Positions 7,250 to 14,042 of a stretch of DNA of 64,000 nt are shown piece by piece. A model generated the notes under the pieces. That model saw only the letters and a list, made by a program, of their open reading frames with translations. It was not told where the DNA came from and searched no databases. Both the position numbers and the translations under genes were made by a program. Each line of letters starts with the position of its first letter. Position 1 is the first letter of the stretch. This DNA is from Phycisphaeraceae bacterium (GTDB lineage Bacteria; Planctomycetota; Phycisphaerae; Phycisphaerales; UBA1924), in NCBI GenBank assembly GCA_020639235.1, contig JACKHC010000001.1, forward strand, positions 682,001 through 746,000, written 5' to 3'.

Positions 7250-8715
7250 GAGAGCGCGTCGGTCTGAGGATCAACACCTTCGGCTCGAAACGTCTCGATA
7301 AGCGGCGCGAGGTGGGCGGCATAGTGCCGCCAGCGCCCGACGGAACTGGAGTACATCGGCCTCCGTACCTGATCGAACGAAGCCGTGTGCACGGCCCGGT
7401 CGGTCTCGTGGAAGCGGAGACACGCGCTGTCCCACGGGAGGCCGACGAAATCGATCAGTGCGCGTGACTGCGCTTCCTGGTCCGCCACGAGCCACTCGTA
7501 CCTGATCTCATGAATCGGGAGCGGCGATGCGGGCGGGGCGGAGCGCCAATGCGCCATCATGCGCTGGTACTGCCCGTAGAAGCGACCCAGCGCGACAAGG
7601 TCGCGCGTGTACGGGTGCGCGCCGACGAAGTTCGAGAAGTAGCACGAGAGGCAGGTGTCCAGGGGATGGCGGACGCAATGGATGACGCGCGCTCTCGGAA
7701 AGAGCTGCGCGATGAGGCCGATCGCCATGAAGTTCATTGGCATCTTGTCGGTGATGCGCCCGACGCCGGTTCCGAGCAACGGAGCCATGTAAGCATTCGC
7801 GAGTTGTCTGAGCGTCTGCGCAGGAACGATTCGAGCGGCGTCCGGGAAGGGCGTGGGGGGGGCGGTCCGGCGCGGGAGCGACATGATGATGTTGCGCATG
7901 TCCGGGCGCTCGCCGCCCGCCGCGACGGATGGGTGCGACGCGAGAATCTGCTCGACAAGCGACGTGCCCGAGCGCGGCATGCCGAGGATGAAGATCGGCG
8001 CCTCGGACTCGAGTCCCGAGTTCGGCAGGATGCGCGATGCGCCGGGTTGATACACCGAGCGAACGCGCTGGAGCAGCCGTTCCTGCGCTTCGGCGTCGAA
8101 CCGCGTGATGCGCAGGTCGTTCGACTCCTTGAAGGATGCGAACGCCTCGTCGTACCGCTCGAGCGCATCGAGCATCTCGCCGCGCGCATGAAGCGCATCA
8201 CTCCGACGATCGGCCGAGATGTCCGCCGCGGCGAGCGCAGCATCGAGCATCTTCAGCGCCTGCTCAACCCGGCCGGCGCGCCTGGCGAGGTGTGCGAACG
8301 CGGTCGCGATCGCGTCGTGCGGAGCATGACCTTCAATGTGCCGCTCAAGGGCCGCCAGCGCCCCGGCGTGATCGCCCGCTCGGAGCATCGCTTCGGCGCG
8401 CCCGGCGATGGCGATCGGATCATCGGGTACGAGCGTCAGCGCTCGCGTGTACGCCGCACCGGCGTCCGCATAGCGTCCGGCGCTGAGATGCACCCGCCCG
8501 AGCAACCGGTGAGCGCGCGCCTCGCCGGAACTCGTCGCGATGAGTCGCGTCAGTGTGGATGCCGCTTCATCGAAGAGTGATGCAGCGTGTTGCGTGCAGG
8601 CATGCTCGAGCGCCACCTCAAGCGAATCCGGGAGGGCCGCGAGCATCACCAGGGCTTCGCCAAGCCGGCCATCGGCGCGGAGTCGGCGTGCGGCGTCGAG
8701 CGAGGGCTCAGGCAT
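7246..8715 (-). CDS. TPR-sulfotransferase, third gene of a tandem set
   Basis: A 489-residue two-part protein. Residues 1-210 are tetratricopeptide repeats (for example HRLLGRVHLSAGRYADAGAA). Residues 235-489 are a PAPS-dependent sulfotransferase domain. The 5-prime phosphosulfate loop is GMPRSGTSLVEQ, the 3-prime phosphate site RVIHCVRHPLDTCLSCYF, and the C-terminus carries QVRRPMYSSSVGRWR. The family moves sulfate from PAPS to a hydroxyl or tyrosine, and the TPR part probably docks a partner or substrate. No signal peptide or membrane helix is seen, so a cytoplasmic site is likely. It is last in a three-gene overlapping set; its ATG lies inside the end of the upstream paralogue (8 bp overlap). 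Acceptor unknown. Confidence 0.86.
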   Translation of the reverse strand: MPEPSLDAARRLRADGRLGEALVMLAALPDSLEVALEHACTQHAASLFDEAASTLTRLIATSSGEARAHRLLGRVHLSAGRYADAGAAYTRALTLVPDDPIAIAGRAEAMLRAGDHAGALAALERHIEGHAPHDAIATAFAHLARRAGRVEQALKMLDAALAAADISADRRSDALHARGEMLDALERYDEAFASFKESNDLRITRFDAEAQERLLQRVRSVYQPGASRILPNSGLESEAPIFILGMPRSGTSLVEQILASHPSVAAGGERPDMRNIIMSLPRRTAPPTPFPDAARIVPAQTLRQLANAYMAPLLGTGVGRITDKMPMNFMAIGLIAQLFPRARVIHCVRHPLDTCLSCYFSNFVGAHPYTRDLVALGRFYGQYQRMMAHWRSAPPASPLPIHEIRYEWLVADQEAQSRALIDFVGLPWDSACLRFHETDRAVHTASFDQVRRPMYSSSVGRWRHYAAHLAPLIETFRAEGVDPQTDALS

Positions 8716-10300
8716 CGTCGAGCCCCGGGAGCGCCACGCCGCAACTGCGCAGGCATTCGATCAAGGGGCCGAGGTGCTTCTCGTAGTCGCGCCAGCGACC
8801 GACCGAACTGGCGTACATCGGCCGGCGCACCTGCTCGTAGGAAGCCGTCATCACGATGCGCCCCGACTCGTGGAAGCTCATGCACGCGTCATCCCAATCA
8901 AGGCCGATGTGCGCGAGCATCGTCCGGGTCACACCCTCCTGATCGGCGACAAGGTGCTCGTAATCGATCTCGAGGAAGCGATCGCCCATGACGCGCGCCC
9001 AGTGGCGGGCGATTCGATCGTACGCCGCGTAGCGGCGCGCCAGATCGGGCAACCTGTCGGCGAACTCGTGCCCGATGGTGAAACGCTTGGAGTAGATGGA
9101 GATGCAGGTATCGAGCGGATGACGGCGCGTATGAATGAACCGCGCCTCCGGGAACACCTGCGCGATCAGACCGACGCGGAGCTGATTCGCGGGATTCTTG
9201 TCCGTGACTCGTTGCGCGTCCGGCGCGAGCGCACGGGACTGCTCGATATACCAGGCGGCGGCGCGATCGAGTTGATCCGTCGTCAGGGCGCCCGCGTGGT
9301 CCGGCCAACGGGGCGCATCGGGCATCTCGCCGGCGAGCTGACGCATGATATGCCGGATCTCGCGCCGCTCGCCGCCGGGGAACGCGTCGGGATGGCTCGC
9401 GATGATCTGCTCGGTGAGCGATGTGCCGGAGCGCGGCATGCCGACAATGAACACGGGCAGACGCGACGGGCTGGTTGAGCGCGGCATCGCGCCGATGAAC
9501 GCGCCCGAGTACGTGCCCGCAATCTGCTCGCACAGCGCATCGAACTCGTCGGGGTTCCAGGGGGCGTGGCGCGTCTGATGGCCTTGTGTGTACGAGGCGA
9601 AGGCGTCGTCGAAGCGCTTCTGCGATGCGTACAGATCACCCAATGCGAACAAGGCCATCTCCCGACGCGGGCCGGCGACCGACTTCCGCTTCACGACTTC
9701 TTCAAGCAGCGGGATCGCTTCATCGGAACGCTTGAGCCGTCGCGCGGGCGCCGCGAACGCTGTGGCGACGCGGTCGTCCACGGGCGACTTGGCAAGCCAG
9801 GGCTCCAGGATCGCGATCGCTTCCTTGGCGCGGCCGTCGAGTTCGCGGAGCGAGGCGAGGCCGGCCGCGGCCTCGGCGCTGTTGGGGCTGGCCTCGACCG
9901 CTTTCGCGTACGCATCTTCAGCGCCGGCCAAGTCATTGGCGAGGACAAGCATCGCGCCGAGCATCGTCCACGCGCCCGCGTCATTCGGGCGATCCCTGAT
10001 AATCCGCCGCAACTGCACCGCGGCGTCCTCGGGACGATTCACCGCCGCGAGCAGTTCCGCGAGCAGCCGCCGGATGCGCAGATCGTCCGGGGCGAGTTGC
10101 GTTGCATCCAGCGCGCTCTTCACGGCACCTGACCGATCGCCCGTCGCGGCGCGGAGGCGCGCCATCAGCACCCGTGCGTCCACCGAGTTCGCGTCCGACT
10201 CGATCGCCCTCTGGAGTGCGGCCTTGGCGCGCTCGATGTCGCCGGACTGCTGGGCGCTCAGCGCCTCGCGGATCAGCGCGCGCGGATCGGGGGCGCTCAT
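8708..10300 (-). CDS. TPR-sulfotransferase, second gene of a tandem set
   Basis: A 530-residue paralogue of its neighbours. TPR units fill about residues 1-240 (AWTMLGAMLVLANDLAGAED is one). The sulfotransferase domain follows with VGMPRSGTSLTEQIIASHPD (phosphosulfate loop), FIHTRRHPLDTCISIYSKRF (3-prime phosphate loop) and QVRRPMYASSVGRW at the end. The loops, fold order and C-terminus match the family, so it should be catalytically competent with PAPS. Its stop overlaps the next gene by 8 bp and its start overlaps the previous gene by 4 bp, which points to one polycistronic mRNA with translational coupling. The target is unknown; divergence between the TPR halves suggests different partners. 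Confidence 0.86.
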   Translation of the reverse strand: MSAPDPRALIREALSAQQSGDIERAKAALQRAIESDANSVDARVLMARLRAATGDRSGAVKSALDATQLAPDDLRIRRLLAELLAAVNRPEDAAVQLRRIIRDRPNDAGAWTMLGAMLVLANDLAGAEDAYAKAVEASPNSAEAAAGLASLRELDGRAKEAIAILEPWLAKSPVDDRVATAFAAPARRLKRSDEAIPLLEEVVKRKSVAGPRREMALFALGDLYASQKRFDDAFASYTQGHQTRHAPWNPDEFDALCEQIAGTYSGAFIGAMPRSTSPSRLPVFIVGMPRSGTSLTEQIIASHPDAFPGGERREIRHIMRQLAGEMPDAPRWPDHAGALTTDQLDRAAAWYIEQSRALAPDAQRVTDKNPANQLRVGLIAQVFPEARFIHTRRHPLDTCISIYSKRFTIGHEFADRLPDLARRYAAYDRIARHWARVMGDRFLEIDYEHLVADQEGVTRTMLAHIGLDWDDACMSFHESGRIVMTASYEQVRRPMYASSVGRWRDYEKHLGPLIECLRSCGVALPGLDDA

Positions 10301-11892
10301 CCCGACGGTCCCGTTTCAATCGGCACCTCGACGCCCTCTGCGCGGAGGGCCGTGATGAGCGGCGCGAGATGCTTCTCGTATCGCCGCCAGCGCGCGACCG
10401 ATGAGCCGTAGATCGGCTTGCGTACCTGCTCATACGACGCGGTGCGCACAAGGCGGTCCGACTCGTAGAACTTCAGGCACGCCTCGTCGAAGGGCAGCCC
10501 GATGAACTCCAGAATCTTACGCGTCATCCCCTCGTGATCCGCGACCATGTCCTCGTAGGCGACATCGAGGATGGGCAGCGGCTTGACATCGTGCCAGTGC
10601 GCCATGAGCCGCTCGTACAGCGCGTAGTACGACGCAAGATCCTCGAGCGAGCGCGTGAAGCCGTGCCCGAAGGTGAACCGCTTCGTGTAACACGAGACAC
10701 AGGAGTCAAGGGGGTGCCGCTTGCAATGGATGATCCTCGCGTTGGGGAACAGCTGCGCGATCAGGCCCACGAACATGAAGTTGCTCGGCGCCTTGTCGGT
10801 CACACGCGCGGCCTTGGGGGCTTCGTGCGTGAGCGTCTTGAGGTAATCGCGTGCCGCCTTGTCGAGCAGCGCGGGGGTGAGACTCGGGAGGTACTTCGGG
10901 AAGATCTCTTTGCCGCCGGTCGCGTAATGCAGCGCGAGCTTGGCGTCGGCGATGCCCGGCAGTTCGCCCGCGCCCGCGGCATCGGGATGGCTCGCGATCG
11001 TCTGCTCCACCAGCGAGGTCCCCGATCGTGGCATACCGACGATGAACACCGGCACCTCGGTCGTCTGCCGCGAGCGCACCATCGTCGTGATCGATTCGCG
11101 CGAGTACGCGCCGGCGATCAAGTCGTGAATCATCTTCGCCTGCTCGCTCGACCACGGGACATTGCGGAACTTCTGCGCATTGGCGTACGCCTCGAACGCC
11201 TCGTCGAACAACTTCTTCTTCGAGTAGAGATCGCCTAAACCAAAATAAAGGATCGAACGCGGCTCGTCGGGAATCGCGGGGCTCTGCACGGCCGCGGCAA
11301 GCATCGCGATCGCCTCGTCTGTCCGGCCCACCTTCGGCGCCACGGTCGCAAAGATTCCCAGCACGTGCGGATCGGGGTTCTCCCCCCCAAGGAATGGAGC
11401 GAGGGCCTCGTACGCCTCATCATTGAGGCCGCGCCGCTCAAGGTTCATCGCCTTGCCCGCGCCGGCGCGGACGAGGTTGGGGTTGAGCTTGAGCGCTTTG
11501 TCATAGCACTCAACGCCGCGCTCCCACGCGCCCTCCGCCGTGAGGAGTGTCCCCAGCTGCATCCAGCGGTCCGGGCTGTTGGGCGCAAGCCGCACGATCT
11601 TTTCCATCACCTCCAGCGCCTTGCCGGGGCGGTTGGTCTTGAGGTGGAAATCCACCATCGCGTCGAGGATGGGCGGCGCGTTCGGGGCCAGGGCGCACGC
11701 CCTCTCGATGAGCGGCTTGGCGTCCCCGAACCGCCCGATCTGCATCGCCATCTTGCCGAGCAACTGCAGCGCGTTGACATTCTTGGGGTCGGCCCGGAGC
11801 ACCTCGCGGTACAAGCGCTCCGCACCCTCGAGTTGCCCCGCCTGGTGCATCGCCAGGGCGGTCTGGAGTTTCTGCTGGACGGCCGGTTTCAC
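10297..11892 (-). CDS. TPR-sulfotransferase, first gene of a tandem set
   Basis: A 531-residue protein opening the set. TPR repeats occupy about residues 1-250 (RLYREVLRADPKNVNALQLL is a clear unit). The sulfotransferase half contains VGMPRSGTSLVEQTIASHPD, RIIHCKRHPLDSCVSCYTKR and QVRKPIYGSSVARW. I take GTG 11892 as the start because GGGAGAA lies about nine bases upstream; it also brings the length to that of the next gene. An in-frame GTG at 11937 is the alternative. The final bases ATGA contain both its stop and the start of the next gene. No promoter could be assigned. It belongs to the same unknown sulfation pathway as its two paralogues. Confidence 0.86.
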   Translation of the reverse strand: MKPAVQQKLQTALAMHQAGQLEGAERLYREVLRADPKNVNALQLLGKMAMQIGRFGDAKPLIERACALAPNAPPILDAMVDFHLKTNRPGKALEVMEKIVRLAPNSPDRWMQLGTLLTAEGAWERGVECYDKALKLNPNLVRAGAGKAMNLERRGLNDEAYEALAPFLGGENPDPHVLGIFATVAPKVGRTDEAIAMLAAAVQSPAIPDEPRSILYFGLGDLYSKKKLFDEAFEAYANAQKFRNVPWSSEQAKMIHDLIAGAYSRESITTMVRSRQTTEVPVFIVGMPRSGTSLVEQTIASHPDAAGAGELPGIADAKLALHYATGGKEIFPKYLPSLTPALLDKAARDYLKTLTHEAPKAARVTDKAPSNFMFVGLIAQLFPNARIIHCKRHPLDSCVSCYTKRFTFGHGFTRSLEDLASYYALYERLMAHWHDVKPLPILDVAYEDMVADHEGMTRKILEFIGLPFDEACLKFYESDRLVRTASYEQVRKPIYGSSVARWRRYEKHLAPLITALRAEGVEVPIETGPSG

Positions 11893-11985
11893 GCGCTCGA
11901 TTCTCCCGCTCTGCAAAGGGGAATCAGTGTAGCCCACACCCCCGGCCCCACCCGCCCCGCTCCCCTGAATGCAGGCACCAATCGG

Positions 11986-12666
11986 TCAGAATGGGCGCTT
12001 TGTGGGGTTCACAACCAGATTGTCACGCCCGAGAATGATCAGATCAGCGATCTCGATCACCTCCGCGAACGACTCCCGCGCCTGCGTCACATCCGGCGCC
12101 CACGGCAGCACCTTGCCCTGCGTCAGGTGCTCCTCGGTGGGCACCGCATCGCCGGCAATAACCGTCGTGTGCCGAGGACCGGCGAGCACCAGCCCGGTCA
12201 GGCCCGGCGTCACGCCGGGCAGCGGGAATAGGTCCACGCGCGGGGCCAGTCGATCCGGCGCGGCCTCGCACCGACGCAAAAGCGCGATGTCCTTCTCGAG
12301 CGCGGCGGCGAGTTCTTCCTCGCCCGACTCCGCGGCCCGCCGGAACGCCTCGATCATCGCGACGCCCACACTCTCACGCTCGCGCTCGGCGATCATCCAC
12401 GATGACCCGTCGAAGAGTTCCAGCCCACGCCGCACATCCGGTCGGAACGAGGTCATGTAGACATGCGTGATGTCGCCCGGCTTGAGCCCGGTGCGCTCCT
12501 CGAGGCGCGCCGCCAGCGGCTGGGGAGGCAAACCCGGATCGACAAGAATCGTTGTCTGACCCGACCGCACAAGCGTCGTCGTCGCGTGCCCGGTGCGCAC
12601 AGCAGTGCGCTCGCCCCGGAGGGGATGAATATCCAACGCGCCGATGCTGATGATGCGGTATTCCAT
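11986..12666 (-). CDS. Metallo-beta-lactamase-fold protein lacking the metal-binding motif
   Basis: A 226-residue protein whose outline follows the MBL hydrolase fold: TILVDPGLPP after the first strands, ITHVYMTSFRPDVRRGLELF where THxHxDHxGG normally stands, VIAGDAV for the later Asp strand and LIILGRDNLVV where the final PGH motif should be. Almost every metal ligand is replaced: the HxHxDH run reads TSFRPD and the terminal His is Arg. The fold is therefore supported, but zinc or iron hydrolase activity is not expected. It may be a pseudoenzyme with a binding role. It is 18 bases upstream of nothing on its own strand and follows coaD head-to-tail. A TATCCT lies nine bases before the ATG. True function unknown. 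Confidence 0.65.
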   Translation of the reverse strand: MEYRIISIGALDIHPLRGERTAVRTGHATTTLVRSGQTTILVDPGLPPQPLAARLEERTGLKPGDITHVYMTSFRPDVRRGLELFDGSSWMIAERERESVGVAMIEAFRRAAESGEEELAAALEKDIALLRRCEAAPDRLAPRVDLFPLPGVTPGLTGLVLAGPRHTTVIAGDAVPTEEHLTQGKVLPWAPDVTQARESFAEVIEIADLIILGRDNLVVNPTKRPF

Positions 12667-12684
12667 GGGCCGGGCAGGATACGC

Positions 12685-13236
12685 TCAACCATCCGCTTGG
12701 AGTCGCGTGAGCATCGGATGCCCGTCCCGCTTCTTGGCCTCCAGCGCCTCGATCACGCCCGGCGGGCACATCGACTTGAGCACCGACAGGTCGCTCCCCA
12801 TCGCCGTAATCTGGCGGATGAGCGTCGACGAGGTGTACGCGAAGGACTGGCCCGCGACGATGAAGACCGTCTCCAGCCCCGCCACCTCGCGATTCGTGGC
12901 GGCCTGCTGGATCTCGTACTGGAGGTCGGAGAGGTTGCGGATGCCGCGGAGCAGGGCGGTCGCGCCGTGCTTGCGGGCCGCGTCCACCGTCAGCCCGGAG
13001 AACCCGACCACCTCCACCGGTGCGGAGTCTGGCTCGTTCCGGGCGATCTCGCCCGACAGATCGCGGACCATCTCGAACCGCTCTTCAGCGGTAAAGAGCG
13101 TCATCTTGTCCGGGTTGTGCCCGACGCCCACGATCAGGCGGTCGAACAGACGCCGCCCCCGGCGGACGACATCCAGGTGCCCGTAGGTGACGGGGTCGAA
13201 CGAGCCGGGATAGAGGACGGTGTGGGCCTTGGCCAT
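12685..13236 (-). CDS. coaD: Phosphopantetheine adenylyltransferase
   Basis: A 183-residue nucleotidyltransferase catalysing the fourth step of coenzyme A synthesis, ATP plus 4-phosphopantetheine to dephospho-CoA. The N-terminus YPGSFDPVTYGHLDVVRR holds the family T/H-x-G-H nucleotide motif. LLRGIRNLSDLQYEIQQA is the substrate-binding block, and AYTSSTLIRQI corresponds to the usual S-S-S/T-x-I/V-K/R end motif. It is about 20 residues longer than E. coli CoaD, with the extra length at the C-terminus. The ATG has no Shine-Dalgarno but a perfect TACACT six bases before it, so a leaderless mRNA is likely. The next gene downstream on this strand is the degenerate MBL protein, 18 bases on. Confidence 0.95.
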   Translation of the reverse strand: MAKAHTVLYPGSFDPVTYGHLDVVRRGRRLFDRLIVGVGHNPDKMTLFTAEERFEMVRDLSGEIARNEPDSAPVEVVGFSGLTVDAARKHGATALLRGIRNLSDLQYEIQQAATNREVAGLETVFIVAGQSFAYTSSTLIRQITAMGSDLSVLKSMCPPGVIEALEAKKRDGHPMLTRLQADG

Positions 13237-13242
13237 ACGGTG

Positions 13243-13248
13243 AGTGTA
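13243..13248 (-). promoter_or_regulatory. Candidate leaderless -10 box (TACACT) of coaD
   Basis: TACACT on the minus strand is followed by six bases and then the coaD ATG, with no ribosome site. The match to TANNNT and the spacing agree with other genes in the window. TTCTCC 17 bases further upstream is only a weak -35. Confidence 0.5.
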
Positions 13249-13271
13249 AACCGGCCCTTCGGTCAGGAGAA

Positions 13272-13301
13272 AGCCAGCCGGAGCGGCTGCCCCGGCTGGC
13301 T
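13272..13301 (-). terminator. Terminator hairpin after the AhpD-like gene
   Basis: AGCCAGCCGG and CCGGCTGGCT form a perfect ten-pair stem with a ten-base loop. On the minus strand the stem runs into TTCTCC, and on the plus strand into CGTTTGAT. Position fits the end of the AhpD-like transcript, separating it from coaD. Confidence 0.7.
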
Positions 13302-13332
13302 CGTTTGATAGGTCGTTCGATTTAGATGTGGC

Positions 13333-13866
13333 TCAGATCTTCCCCGCCGCCGGGAAGTCCACGCTCGTCTGGTTCAGGTGGTTGAAGTAGTTGGTGTACA
13401 CATTCAGCGCGTAGTTGGCCACCACCTCCGCAGCGTGGGCGTCGGTGTACCCCGCCGCCTTGAAGGTCTTCAGGTCCTCGTCCGATACGGCGCCCTTCTT
13501 TTCATGCAGGCGTAGCGCAAACTTGACCAGAGCGTCAAGTTTCTGTGCATCCTTCACCGCGCCGCGTCTGGCGCCGAGTGCGTGCGCATCGGGCAGACCG
13601 GCGCCTTTGGCGAGGGCCGTGTGAGCCGCGAGACAGTAATCACACTGGTTGGCTTCGCCGACCGCCAGCGCGATGGCCTCGCGCTCGCCGGCTGTGAGCG
13701 ATCCCTTGCCCAGCGCGCCCGAGAAGGCGAGGTAGGCGTCGAGGGCCGCGGGGGAGTTGGCCATCCCCTTGAAGATGTTGAAATGCTTGCCGTGGAGCGG
13801 GCCGTCGAAGAGCTCGCGGGCGCGTCCGGTGGCGTTGGCGGGATCGACGGTGGAAAGGCGTGGCAT
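13333..13866 (-). CDS. Carboxymuconolactone decarboxylase / AhpD-family protein
   Basis: A 177-residue helical protein of the CMD/AhpD superfamily. The redox motif EANQCDYCLAAHTAL (C-x2-C-x3-H) lies near residues 72-86, followed by the family helices. AhpD-type members act as alkyl-hydroperoxide or peroxide reductase partners, cycling the Cys pair. The related peroxidase-like proteins have this same spacing, so an antioxidant role is more likely than lactone decarboxylation. A GAGGAG ribosome site is seven to eight bases upstream of the ATG. It is monocistronic with a terminator beyond its stop. Gap 13867-14042 upstream contains only a short inverted repeat (GGCCGCC 13922-13928 / GGCGGCC 13937-13943). 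Confidence 0.85.
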   Translation of the reverse strand: MPRLSTVDPANATGRARELFDGPLHGKHFNIFKGMANSPAALDAYLAFSGALGKGSLTAGEREAIALAVGEANQCDYCLAAHTALAKGAGLPDAHALGARRGAVKDAQKLDALVKFALRLHEKKGAVSDEDLKTFKAAGYTDAHAAEVVANYALNVYTNYFNHLNQTSVDFPAAGKI

Positions 13867-14042
13867 AGAGAAACTCCTCGTGTTCGATGTGCCTGGGGTG
13901 TGTCTTCCGGAGTGTCGCTCGGGCCGCCTGCTATAGGGCGGCCTCTTTCTTGGCGCTCCGCTTGCGCAAGTCTAGCGCGCCCGACTGGCGGGGCGGTGGT
14001 CGGTTGCTCCGATGACTCTACAGGCGTCACGGAGGCCGACGC

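Noticed and set aside
13922..13943. Hairpin GGCCGCC/GGCGGCC as a terminator
   Set aside because: It lies upstream of the AhpD-like gene, with no plus-strand gene before it to terminate. Left as a plain inverted repeat.
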